From: Fusarium oxysporum f. sp. lycopersici 4287
Taxonomy: Eukaryota > Ascomycota > Sordariomycetes > Hypocreales > Nectriaceae
DNA length: 64,000 nucleotides
Reading direction: 5' to 3'
Assembly: GCF_000149955.1 (NCBI RefSeq)
Contig: NC_030993.1
Span: 3,216,743-3,280,742, forward strand
The notes beneath the pieces are model-generated. The model worked only from the letters and a program-made list of their open reading frames with translations. It did no database searches and was not told where the DNA came from. Below, in pieces: positions 1 through 10,563 of the stretch; position 1 is the stretch's first letter; each line of letters starts with the position of its first letter. The position numbers were made by a program, and so were the translations under genes.

Positions 1-188
1 AATTTTGGGTTTGATCGTTCCTTTTCGCGAATGCGATCTTCGAAGACGGCGCCGTTTCGCGCTACGTAACCGGCTGTCTTTTCAAGAACATTTCGGATCT
101 CGCGAGGAGGAAGGACTACTCCAGCGGGAGGTTTAATATCGTCGAGAACATTTGCGGCGGCATCGCCGTTGGTTGTTACGGCTGCCAT
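1..188 (-). CDS. Splicing factor 3A subunit 1 (SF3a1/Prp21), 5' part only
   Basis: The gene starts at the ATG complementary to 186-188 and runs off the left edge, so only about 62 N-terminal residues are visible. A short Ala/Asn-rich leader is followed by PPREIRNVLEKTAGYVARNG and then VFEDRIREKE, the start of the first SURP (SWAP) module of SF3a120/Prp21. Family knowledge: this subunit belongs to the SF3a complex of the U2 snRNP and acts in the nucleus in branch-site recognition. No intron is seen in the visible part. The assignment rests on the SURP signature alone, but that signature with the LPPREIR lead-in is characteristic. The 5' flank (189 onward) is its promoter. Confidence 0.8.
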   Translation of the reverse strand, partial: MAAVTTNGDAAANVLDDIKPPAGVVLPPREIRNVLEKTAGYVARNGAVFEDRIREKERSNPK

Positions 189-1405
189 TGTGAGGAGGAC
201 GCGCTGAGAAAGAGGAAACGGCTGATGGAGCTGCTAGTGAAAGGCAGGCGACTTTGGAAATTTCGAGGTGTTCTAGCGACGCGAAGCTTTGGTCGGCGAA
301 TTGTTGTTCCGGGGAGTTTCAGGTGCCTACCCGCGATTACCTCGACTTTGACGACAACTTTATTTTGACCTGCTTGTAAGTCTATTTTCGGAAGAATTAA
401 CGAACTACCTTGGCTGTTCTAGTAGCTGGCGTCTGTGAAACTCGCTATTTGTTCTTCTTGAATTGAAATGGCACTTAAAGGCCAGGGCATTGTACGCAAC
501 AGTCTCAGTCAATCATTTGACTTACGAAATGACAATATCCATTTCGGCAACTTCTTCCTTCGAGCAGGCACTATACTTGTCTCAGTCGTTAAGCCTAGTC
601 AACAAATACTATATTCGGTGTAAGCTGCTTGGGACTATACTTGAACAGTCAGTTAATGTACATGAGCTTCTGTGGCTTAGTTGATGGTTGAGATGCCGAT
701 ACTACTGGCCAACCTTTCATGATGTTAATTGGTTATCCTAAGTTACATGCCGTGATGACACGCACGGTCCAAAGTGTAGTAGACACTCGTTTCTGCAAGA
801 AGGGTCTGAAGATAAACTGCCTCCATCCGTGACAGATTTCTTCCGTAATTAGATCCTCCAAGGGTTGAGTACCTTAGTGGTTATCCCAAACCTTCGAGGG
901 CTACCGCTTTAGGTCATGGGCGAGATATATACCATCAACTTGATATGCCAATCTCTGGCTTATCATGCTACTTCGGATTACTTCCACAGCTCCACGCACA
1001 ATATCGGTTAGCATCTGCATCTGCATCTGGATGCCCCGCAATACCCTAAATGACGTTTATCATCTACCACGGAGCATTCGCCGTTTTCCCCGACCTACAA
1101 CCCCAGGCTGGCATAGTATCTTTCAACACACCACCGGTATTCGGCATTCAAAACCGCGATCCAGAGTCCAGACCTGTCAAGTCTATCAGGGGTCTTATCA
1201 ATAGCCTCATTGGAGACAAAGTCTGGTTAAATACCAAAGGAGCTTCTTCCAGTGGGAAAAAGTAAAACACTGCAAAACTGGAGTGGGCTCTCGGTGTAAC
1301 GCTTCTCCGTCGTCGACACAGCTGTCGAATAAATCCCTCCTCTCCTTCATGAGATGCCGAGACAATTCCTCAGTGCAGCTTTGAATCTCATATAGGTCAT
1401 TTTCG
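189..1405. other. Gene-poor stretch between SF3a1 and the TPR gene
   Basis: The left part must hold the SF3a1 promoter. Only short open frames occur (463-684, 965-1204, 1050-1265), with no recognisable domain. An imperfect CATCTG hexamer repeat lies near 1012-1030. If the downstream gene is a truncated NLR, decayed upstream exons might lie at about 950-1400, but I could not identify NB-ARC motifs there. Confidence 0.5.
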
Positions 1406-3055
1406 ATGGAGTTGACAGAACGGAGAAACTCTGCCCTTGAGGCTGCTTCTCAGTCTCTGTTTGACGAGAGCTCCACCCGGTCCGAAGATGCCAGTGTCCT
1501 ATTAGTCCTACTCTCATTCTTTTCACCATGCGAGAAAATTCCCCTGGAACTATTTACACGGGGGTCAACACCTCGAAAAAGATGGACGATCGAGGGAGAG
1601 GTTGAGCTTGTTGATGCGACCAAAGTTGGCCTGGCCTCGTGGTTGATCGACATACTAGCAGATGGCCAACGACTTACACGAGCCTTTCGTGAACTATGTC
1701 AATTGGCAGCTGTTCTCAAATATCCAGATGAGACGTATCACTTGAATGAAGATATGTCAGCGAGAGTCCACCAAAGCCTTGCTCCAGATGCGCTCCCGTT
1801 CTGGCGACAACAGGCTTTGATTGTGGCATATAGAGCCATACCTTGGAAGTACATCGAGTTCCCGTGAGTCTGAAATCGATATCCAGCGAGCTTGAACCGC
1901 TGACACTACACAAGAGAACCCGTGGTTAAATCATTCTTACCACATCTACATCATGCTGCTGAGGCGTTCCACGACTGTTTCGATGAGTTGCCTACAGCCA
2001 CCAGAACCGACTTCATGCTCACGCTCATTGAAGCTTTCCGGTTTCCAGACATGGCATGGAAGTATTTCGCAATTGGCCAGGCAGAATTGGCTGCTGGGCG
2101 CTTGAAAGATACACACCTCCGGCTCTGCATTGGCCAAACCAAAGCAGTCTTGGGACGTCTCAGTGGCAACATGGATGAGGCGACAGAAAGTCTTCAGGAC
2201 TTCATAACCAACGACCCGGCGGCCGCTGTGAATAAGCGCATAAGCTGTGAAGTTGGGGTCGCTATTATCCAACGTTCCCTAAACTCAATCCAAGTGGCGG
2301 ATCTGTCCACTGCGCAGAAGCTATTGGAGGATTGGAACCCGCTTGGCGATGAGCCTTCGCCCCTGGAAGAGATCCTCAGTTTCCGCAAACACTCGCTGCT
2401 GGGAAGAGTCAAGCGACTACAGGGCAATTTCGATGAATCTCTAAAGTTGCTGGAGACAGCACACCAAGTGTCGCAGAAACCGAGTCAGCTCATCTTTGAT
2501 GAGGACCTACGGGATCTGACATGCGATTTAGCCGATGCTCTAAGAGAACTTGACGAGCCTATGACAGGTGAAGGTTATCTTCGTACTGAGATTATGCGGC
2601 GTACCGAGAGACCCGACCCTTTGACTGGCAAATCACTTCTGGAATTGGCTCTATCGGAGGCTCTTTTCGCTCAGGAACGCTATGAAGAGGCAGAGAAGAT
2701 ATGCGTTGACATTGAGTCTCGGGTTAGTCTTCTGAAGTATGAGAGACTGCGAGTATATGTCATCTTGGCAAAACTGTCGCACATCAGATCGGATTTTGAG
2801 GTTGCATTATCTCGATGGAGTGAAGCGATGCAGGCACTTCAAGAGTTTTCCTTGGTCGATGGACAAGTACAGACTATCATATCAGCGTCAATGGCTGACG
2901 TGTTGGATGCCCAAGGTCACAACTGGTTAACGCGAGAATCTCCTCGCAGGGCGTCACTGAATGAGCTGGCAAAACCTGAAGGCGTTCCGCATTGGATTGC
3001 TGGTTTTCGACAATGGGCAGATTATTTGCAATCTCGGGGTCGACATGACTTATAG
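1406..3055 (+). CDS. TPR-repeat protein, probably C-terminal remnant of an NB-ARC/TPR (NLR-like) protein
   Basis: Two exons, 1406-1863 and 1915-3055, join across a 51-nt GT-AG intron (GTGAGT donor) and give 532 residues. Residues about 30-150 contain VLLVLLSFFSPCEKIPLELF and a stretch ending in WRQQALIVAYRAIP. That resembles the winged-helix-like segment that follows the NB-ARC domain in fungal NLR proteins. From about residue 155 onward the protein is helical and TPR-like, with repeats around GRLKDTHLRLCIGQTKAVLG, GNFDESLKLLETAHQV and ERYEEAEKICVDI. No P-loop or N-terminal effector domain lies upstream in any frame I could read, so the gene looks truncated or decayed at its 5' side. The start at 1406 is simply the first ATG of the open frame. 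It could instead be a free-standing TPR protein. Function unknown; the family acts in heterokaryon incompatibility or innate-like recognition. Confidence 0.55.
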
Positions 3056-4299
3056 TTTTGTCTGGGGTTGACCAAAAGTCAATGATGATATTATGAGTAA
3101 GGTATATATGTTGGAATTGAGATACCCTATATCAAGGTCGTTGGTTGGATTGGTTACCCTCGCGGTAATAAACACGACACGATAACGTAGAAGGAAAAGT
3201 TTCATGGTCTAGAACGCGTGTTTCAAGTAGTGCGTAGCAATTTGGAGATCAAGGGCAGAAAAGGGGTTAAGTTGTCCGTGTACCTAATGTTTAGTGTCGT
3301 TTGTTTGGAGCTGGAGCCACATTCGAGGGAGCCCCGGCCCCTGTGTGGCTGCAGTAGCCACATCTACCATATCTTGAGGTACTGTATTGTTTCTGATATA
3401 GAGATAAGGTACAGAGGCATGGAGTCGGAAACAATGCAGTTATGATTCACTTACAGAAGCCTCATGACAAGCCATTGCAGATCTCGAATGCCAAACACGT
3501 TTGCGGGAGCTGAAACCAGTCGAGCTGCTCTCAAAGAGCTATCGCCAATGGTTGATATTCATAGGTCTAATGGCGCCTGCTGAAGCTCTGTTCTGAGCCT
3601 AGCGCTGCGGGGACGCCAGGGGATCTTCACGGCCGGGGCCGGGTTTGATTCGCTGCAGGGGTAAAGGGATGTTAGGGAGACCATCCACTGGGCTGACGCT
3701 GACATGCCCCGTTAGACGGGAGGTCAGAGACAGGAACGAACCGAAGAGGCCACTGTAGCTACAATTTTTTTTTTTGGAAGAGCCCCGAGGAACCTGACGG
3801 GACCTGGAAGGAAACGGGTACGACGCTGGACGCGACTGTTCGTATCGTACTGCAACCATCAATTTACCTATCACCATTTATAGGTGCAGTCTCAGCCCGC
3901 ATAAGGTAATTGCTAGCTGAGGTGGTGCTAAAATATCCCCTGAAGCTTCATCATCCCTCTTCTTCCCACTTCCCTTTTTATTTTCTTACTCCTTGCAAAC
4001 TATCGCCCAACATCCATTCTTCTTCCCCCCAGGCTTTTTTACATCGCCTATCGTCCGTTGATATCCGTATCATAACGGCGGTCTGCGATTGAGTTTTGGG
4101 TCCTTTTTTCTCTTTCATTTTCTATTCTTGTTCACTTTCTGTTTAACCAAGAACCGGCCATCGATGAGGCATCTCTAGATCCTCCCGGTCTCTGTTATAG
4201 CTCTTCTTCATCAACTCTCGTTACATCGAACGAACGATTTGGACATAACGTCCCCTAGCGATCGAATCGACTCGAATTCCATATTGATACTCGATTACC
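3056..4299. other. Intergenic region and PMT1 promoter/leader
   Basis: No supported gene. An 11-nt T run lies near 3766-3776. From about 3950 the plus strand is pyrimidine-rich, typical of fungal leaders. A four-codon upstream ORF (4164-4178, ending TAG) precedes the PMT1 start; whether it is transcribed is unknown. Confidence 0.5.
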
Positions 4300-7200
4300 A
4301 TGGCTCGTACGAGGGGCAAGAGCCCCCAACCGCCAGTCAAGGTCCCGACGCCTGTGACCGAGAAGCAGCAACCTTTTGCAGCTCCTCCTCCTCCTCAGCC
4401 GCAGACCACTGCTGTCACCACCAAGTCCAAGTCCAAGAACAAGAACACCAAGAACACTTCGTACCAGTCCGATGGTGTTGAGGATAACGATGTCTTCCTC
4501 CTTCCCCTCTCCGACTACTGGGTAGCCTTGGCCCTCATCCTCGTTGCTACCATTGTTCGCGTGTACAAGATCTATCAGCCCACAAGCGTTGTCTTCGACG
4601 AGGTCCAGTGCGTCCCCCCAGCCAGCTGAAGCTCTGTTGCAGCTTCCACCCCGTCTATTCCATCAATGCGCTAACTCATATATCAAGCTTCGGTGGTTTT
4701 GCTACAAAGTATATCAAGGGCAAGTTCTTCATGGACGTTCACCCTCCTCTGGCCAAGATGCTTATTGCCCTTACCGGATGGCTTGCTGGTTTTGATGGAA
4801 GCTTCGACTTTAAGGAGATTGGCAAGGACTACATTGAGCCTGGTGTTCCCTATGTCGCGATGCGAATGTTCCCTGCTATCTGCGGTATTCTCTTGGTTCC
4901 CTGCATGTTCTTTACTCTCAAGGCTGTTGGTTGCCGCACAATGACTGCTACCATGGGAGCTGGCCTGATTATCTTCGGTTCGTATCTCTCCTGGCCCTTC
5001 AACTGACTCGGAAAGACTATTGCTAACTATTTGCAGAGAACGGTCTTCTTACCCAGGCTCGTCTCATCCTTCTCGATTCGCCCCTTGTCGCCGCGACCGC
5101 TTTCACCGTCCTCGCCTTTTCTTGCTTCACCAACCAGCACGAGCTTGGCCCTTCCAAGGCTTTCCAACTGAGCTGGTGGTTCTGGCTTGTTCTTACTGGT
5201 CTTGGCCTGGGTATCACCGTCAGCATCAAGTGGGTTGGACTCTTCACCATTGCTTGGGTTGGATCCCTCACTCTTCTTCAACTCTGGGTCCTTCTCGGTG
5301 ACAACAAGAACGTGTCCATGGTAAGCACTTGATTAATATACGCATATGAACATGGTTACTGACGGATGAACAGCGTCTTTTCACTAAGCACTTTATGGCT
5401 CGTGTCTTCTGTCTCATCATCATTCCTCTCACCTTCTACATGGCCATGTTCGCCATCCACTTCGTCTGCCTCAAGAACCCTGGTGACGGTGATGGCTTCA
5501 TGAGCTCCGAGTTCCAGGCCACTCTCAATAACAAGCGTATGAAGGATGTCCCCGCCGATGTCATCATGGGCAGCCGTGTCACCATCCGCCATGTCAACAC
5601 TCAGGGTGGTTACCTCCACTCTCATCCTCTCATGTACCCTACCGGTAGCAAGCAGCAGCAGATCACCCTGTACCCTCACAAGGACGACAACAACGTGTGG
5701 CTCCTTGAGAACCAGACTCAGCCTCTTGGAATTGATGGCCAGCCCATCAATGGCACCAAGGCCTGGGACGCCCTTCCTGAGCCTCAGTACATCACCGACG
5801 GTACCGTCCTTCGTCTTTACCATGGTCCCACTCATCGCCGCCTTCACTCTCATGACGTTCGCCCACCTATCACTGAGGCCGACTGGCAAAATGAGGTTTC
5901 TGCCTACGGTTACGAAGGATTTGAGGGAGATGCCAACGATTTCTTCCGTGTTGAGATTGTGAAGAAGAAGACATATGGATCTGTTGCAAAGGAGCGTCTT
6001 CGTACTATCGAGTCCAAGTTCCGTCTTGTTCACGTCATGACTGGCTGTGTTCTGTTCTCCCACAAAGTCAAGCTCCCTGATTGGGCCTCTGAACAACAGG
6101 AGGTTACTTGCGCCCGAGGCGGAACTCTTCCCAACAGTCTGTGGTATATCGAGGGCAACTCTCACCCTCAGTTGCAGGGCGATGTCGAGAAGGTCAACTA
6201 CCGCAACCCTGGTTTCTTCGGCAAGTTCTGGGAGCTTCAGAAGGTCATGTGGCGAACAAACGCCGGTCTCACTGACTCTCACGCCTGGGATTCTCGCCCC
6301 GAGTCGTGGCCGATTCTCCGCCGTGGCATCAACTTCTGGGGTCGTCAGCATAAGCAGGTTTATCTCCTCGGAAACCCCATCATTTGGTGGTCTTCCAGCG
6401 TTGCCGTTGCCATCTGGGTCGTCTTCAAGGCCATTGCTGTTCTCCGCTGGCAGCGCAGCTGCAACGACTACGCCAACACTACCTTCAAGCGATTTGACTA
6501 CGAGATTGGTACTTCAGTTCTCGGCTGGGCTCTGCACTACTTCCCCTTCTACCTGATGAAGCGTCAACTTTTCCTTCATCACTATTTCCCTGCTCTCTAC
6601 TTTGCGATCATTGCTTTGTGCCAGCTCTTTGACTACGCCACTGCCCGCATCCCCGGAGCTGGTGCTCGCGATACCGCTTTGATCAACCGTATTGCTACTG
6701 TCGCATTCCTTGTCCTGTCGACTGCCGTCTTCATGCTCTACTCTCCCCTTGCCTACGGAAGCCCGTGGACCAAGGCCGACTGCAAGCGCATGAAGCTTTT
6801 CAACAGCTGGGACTTCGACTGCAACACCTTTTATGATAGCGTGAGTTTCACCGCGAACATTAACAAGATATGAACCTTGACTGACATCATTCACAGTATG
6901 ACAAGTACAGCGAAGTCCCCTCCATCAGCTCGTCTGTAGTCCCTACCACCTCAGCCGCCAAGAACGTTGAGCCCAAGCAGGAGGAGGCCCCTGTCTCCCA
7001 GAAGCAGGAAGAGGCTGTCATCTCTGGAGCTCCCCCTGCTCCTGATCAGGCCCAGGTTGAGCACCGAGTTGTTGCTAAGGAGGAGAAGGTGGAGTATCGT
7101 GACCAGGATGGCAACCTTCTCGACCCTGAGGAGGTCAAGGCTCTTGAGGGCAAGGTTGAGTTCAAGACCAAGTATGAAACCAAGACACGTGTTGTTGATG

Positions 7201-7439
7201 AGCAGGGCAACGAAGTCCAAGAGCCTGTTGAGGGCTGGGATCAGAACCTCGCTGGTGTTGCTCCTCCTCACCCCGACGTCGAGGGTGTCAACAGCGAGAC
7301 CGTTCAGGGCAAGGATGAAGGTGCCGCCGCTCCTCAAGATGTGGCTGCCAGCAAGGACGGTGAGAAGGAGGCTGAAGAGGCCAAGGCTAAGCCTGCCAGT
7401 GAGAACCAGCAGGATGCCACCATTAAGGAAGAGTTGTAA
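4300..7439 (+). CDS. PMT1: Dolichyl-phosphate-mannose--protein mannosyltransferase, PMT1 subfamily
   Basis: Five exons: 4300-4607, 4688-4977, 5037-5320, 5374-6840 and 6897-7439. All junctions are GT-AG and in frame, giving 963 residues. Family role: an ER-membrane GT39 enzyme that moves mannose from dolichyl-phosphate to Ser/Thr of secretory proteins, usually as a PMT1/PMT2 heterodimer. The first luminal loop holds the catalytic Asp-Glu pair (D100, E101) in FDEVHFGGF, restored by splicing intron 1. Many hydrophobic segments follow. The central luminal loop has three MIR-type motifs, visible at GGYLHSHP, HGPTHRRLHSHD and HVMTGCVLFSH. Ending on WDFDCNTFYDS points to PMT1 rather than PMT2 or PMT4. 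After about residue 785 there is a 180-residue Glu/Lys/Ala-rich cytosolic tail, so the protein is longer than yeast Pmt1 (about 817 residues). Confidence 0.93.
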
Positions 7440-8021
7440 AGTGCCTTAGGCCTCCGTCTCGCCCAGCAACATTTCCAGGTCACTAATAACCCTCCCTTTG
7501 CTCTACAACCGACCTCATTTAAATCTCGTCACAATTCATGTAACATGTACTCTATCACTTACGACTTATGGAGGGAGGATGGGAAAATCCCTGGTGGCCT
7601 GATATTAGAAGGCTGGAAAGGAGAAAGCAATGTCTTGTTCTGAAAGTGAGATATTATAGAAAACATCTAAAAAGAAGGAGGGGAGACGAGGTTACGCGGA
7701 ACCAGAACCAGAACGTCTAGCAATGACGTACTCTCATTTGTTGGCTTATGTCGAGGGTAATACTGTGGCATCGGTACGATTGGCAGCGATGTACACATTT
7801 ATCACATAATACATTTTCATGTTCAAGTTTGAGTCTTGTCTAATTTGTAGTGAAGAATGCATAATCGTAGTGTTCCTGATACAACTTCATTAGTGCAAGC
7901 CTCAAGAAGCTATTGAGAGTCCATTAGCCAGAGAGTTCAAGTGGATACCAGAGAGTGTTACAAAGGACAAGTCTGTTGTAGTTGGTATCATATCTATTAC
8001 TACTACAACTAAAGGGCATCG
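7440..8021. other. Intergenic region after PMT1
   Basis: AT-rich 3' flank of PMT1. No coding or RNA signal seen. Confidence 0.5.
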
Positions 8022-8493
8022 TCAGAGGGCATGCTTGACGGCCTTGAGTAATCTATTGTGTAAGAATGCCAAGGCATGCCTGCGTATTGTGCGCTCTTGT
8101 TGCGCAATATCAGCAACCCAATCATGAACGCTCTGGATAACAAGAAAAAGCAGAGGACAAGTACGTCATTCCAAAAAGAAAGGCCCATTTCCCATGTCGT
8201 TGCGCCGCCCCGAATGAATGATGCGCATATTTCCATCATACGCCAGCAATGAAATTCCCACCTGAGAAGAACGCACGCAGTCCATAAACGACCAAATGAT
8301 TGCTTGCTTCCAATCCTTCCATCCATCCAATTTCCGTGCCATATTCGTTCAAAAAGGAAATATTAGGGGCCGATCCAACATCCCCTGAGCTCATAATAGT
8401 TGATCCCACCAGCCCATAGAGTAGTAGCACCGAAAAGGTGCAACCCAAAACAATGCATGCGATCCTGTAGCTCAAAATAGTATACATAGTCAT
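8022..8493 (-). CDS. Possible small membrane protein, 120 residues (tentative)
   Basis: Two exons, 8242-8493 and 8022-8132, can be joined by a 109-nt intron with a GTATGA donor and an ATCCAG acceptor; both exons keep frame. The predicted protein starts MTMYTILSYRIACIVLGC, with one hydrophobic segment at about residues 6-33. It has a potential N-glycosylation site (NIS) and a basic, amphipathic C-terminus with ERTIRRHALAFLHNRLLKAV. The spliced reading gives a far more protein-like end than reading straight through. The start lies only about 63 nt past the SEC2 stop on the same strand, which is very tight for an independent gene, so this may be SEC2 3'-UTR with a chance ORF. No family recognised. 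Confidence 0.3.
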
Positions 8494-8556
8494 ACACAAA
8501 GTCCACAGTGGCGTCGGTATCACCGACTCCAAGGGACTTTGAAGGATGTGAGATTC

Positions 8557-10563
8557 TTAATCCGTAGTCGGAATCGTGATAGATAGTCGCTTCGTTTCCT
8601 CCGAGCCAGAGTTGCTCTTCACATCGAGACTCTGGACGGAGCTGCGCACACTCCTGGCTCCATCAGTTTGCATAGGAGGTGTGTGTGGCTCCTCGATCGG
8701 GCCACTCTTGGTTGTATCGCTTCGTGTCCGTTCTATCGTCATCGGTGGTGTTTGAAAGCCAGGAACTTCGAGATGGTCAGACCTTACACTGCCGTCATGG
8801 CTGTTACGCGGGCTCTTTTCCATGTCGACAGAGAGGGGCGCCGGAATGCATGGAATAACACCACCACCAATGCGAGACCAGAACATCTGCTCCCTGAGTC
8901 GTACACTCTCCTCCCAGGCAGCTTTCTCATGATCCTCATTGTCCGCTCGCCAATGACCATCCTTAACCATACGCAAGAAGCCCAAGAAGTCACAAGTTGA
9001 CCGTACGCGAGTCAGGCAGTACTTGCACAACGGGTGCCGTTGAGCGGAATCAGTCTCACTAGTTCTGAATCGATGGTTTCGTAAATACTGAGGGTCCTTG
9101 CGTGAATCACCGCAGAGTGCACATGGGTAAAATTGCGGCTTTGTCAGCGCCACAAGACTGCCAGTGGTTGGTACGGGCTCAACCACCAGAGATCCGTCAG
9201 CGATGGCGGCGATAACGGATCGACGAGCCAGCCATGACAAGCCTGGAGCCATATCTAGACGAAGTGTAGGCTCGATATCTTCAGCCAGAACTCGCTTGTA
9301 AAACTTTGTTTCCTTCAAGCTTGGCAGAGGGGTAGCTGATGCATTTGAAGCAGCGCTGACGGTAGAGGCCGGTGTGTTGGGAGACTGAGGTGCACTTCCG
9401 GCCCCAGCAATAGGTGTGCCAAGCGAGGTAGTTGAGGCGTTGGAGGGATGGGCGCTCGATATTGAACCACCAAGGCCAAAGCCAGTCAGAGCATTCAGAG
9501 CACCGACTGAACCTGAAGAAACGCGGCTGCCAGGGCGATTTCGAGAAGTCCGTGCGAGTATAAGAAAATCGTCATATGACGACAAATCGGTTCGCAAAAC
9601 GGGTTGGAGAAGATGCGAGAAGCTGGTCGGGTGAGCAGGCTCGACGGAAGCGCTCCAGAGTGAAGCAGCAGGCTCCTCGGTTGAAGACCGAAGATCGTCA
9701 CGAGTATCAGGTTTCGTCAAGCCGGGAGAAGAGGGAGCAGTGGGGTTATTATGATCTCCTCGTTCCGAAGCCATATGTTCCATAACGTGCTTGAGCTCGA
9801 CGAGTTGCTCCTGTTGAGATTTTAGAATGCTCTCAGTATCGGCAAGCTGAGACTTGAGTTGGTCATTCTTGCGTTGAAGAGCCTCATGGTCAGCCTTTGC
9901 CTCTTCCTTGGCAGCAATCACCATCTTGTTTGCTTCCTCAAACAATGCAGCTGTAAGATTCTCGAGCTCCTGCTCGATCTTCTTCTTTTCCAATTCTGTG
10001 TCAAGTCGCTTTTGACGTTCCGCGGCAACCTTGGCCTGCCACACCTTCTTTTCGTCCTCAACGGTGTGCTTGCGAACCCACACGTCACCAGCCAACATTT
10101 CGCGTTGTGAGGCATTTTGAGTCTCAAGCATGCGGATTCGTTCCCGTGCAGCATCAAGTTCGTGGCGAGCGGCGGATAATGAGTCGTCCAGGACGGTTTG
10201 GTGATTAATGGCGTTGATGAGCTTATTACTGAGGGTGGCGACTTCGTCATTCAAATCGGGGTGATGACTGGGAGTCGCGACACCGCTGTCATCGGCCGGG
10301 CTCATAGCACGACTTCGAGGATCAGGTATTGTGCTCATCTCATCTCCAAAATCTGTAGGCGGGTTCGGTGAGACAATCGGTAGATGTGTCGAGGAGGAAG
10401 ATTTAATCGGGGTGTGGTCCGGAGTGAGCGAAGGCGTTCGAGGGTGATAGCTAGGGGTCGCTGCGATGGAGGAGAGAGATCGAAAATGACCTAATGACCG
10501 CCGGGACGCTGGCGATTTTGTCGCGAGTGGTTGACCCCAACCGGCGGCGGCGGCGGCGGACAT
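8557..10563 (-). CDS. SEC2: Sec2p-type guanine nucleotide exchange factor for the Rab Sec4/Rab8
   Basis: A single uninterrupted frame of 668 residues starts at the ATG complementary to 10561-10563. The N-terminal 100 residues are Ser/Pro-rich with many SP and TP sites. Residues about 105-270 form a long coiled coil containing ENLTAALFEEANKMVIAAKE, the signature helix of Sec2/Rabin8 exchange factors. Family role: this coiled coil opens Sec4/Rab8 on secretory vesicles and drives polarised exocytosis, which matters for hyphal tip growth. The C-terminal half has a conserved block with Cys pairs (CALCGDS, LCKYCLTRVRSTCDFLGFL), perhaps a metal-binding or lipid/Rab-binding regulatory fold as in other filamentous fungal Sec2 proteins. 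The tail is rich in phosphorylatable SP/TP. Confidence 0.85.
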   Translation of the reverse strand: MSAAAAAGWGQPLATKSPASRRSLGHFRSLSSIAATPSYHPRTPSLTPDHTPIKSSSSTHLPIVSPNPPTDFGDEMSTIPDPRSRAMSPADDSGVATPSHHPDLNDEVATLSNKLINAINHQTVLDDSLSAARHELDAARERIRMLETQNASQREMLAGDVWVRKHTVEDEKKVWQAKVAAERQKRLDTELEKKKIEQELENLTAALFEEANKMVIAAKEEAKADHEALQRKNDQLKSQLADTESILKSQQEQLVELKHVMEHMASERGDHNNPTAPSSPGLTKPDTRDDLRSSTEEPAASLWSASVEPAHPTSFSHLLQPVLRTDLSSYDDFLILARTSRNRPGSRVSSGSVGALNALTGFGLGGSISSAHPSNASTTSLGTPIAGAGSAPQSPNTPASTVSAASNASATPLPSLKETKFYKRVLAEDIEPTLRLDMAPGLSWLARRSVIAAIADGSLVVEPVPTTGSLVALTKPQFYPCALCGDSRKDPQYLRNHRFRTSETDSAQRHPLCKYCLTRVRSTCDFLGFLRMVKDGHWRADNEDHEKAAWEESVRLREQMFWSRIGGGVIPCIPAPLSVDMEKSPRNSHDGSVRSDHLEVPGFQTPPMTIERTRSDTTKSGPIEEPHTPPMQTDGARSVRSSVQSLDVKSNSGSEETKRLSITIPTTD

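Noticed and set aside
1050..1265. Short frame as a separate small gene
   Set aside because: No homology recognised, and it overlaps another frame; at most a decayed upstream exon of the TPR gene.
3599..3877. Minus-strand frame of 92 codons before PMT1
   Set aside because: No domain, no splice partners; composition of intergenic DNA.
5356..6351. 331-codon frame antisense to PMT1
   Set aside because: It is the mirror of a codon-biased exon; PMT1 is certain on the other strand.
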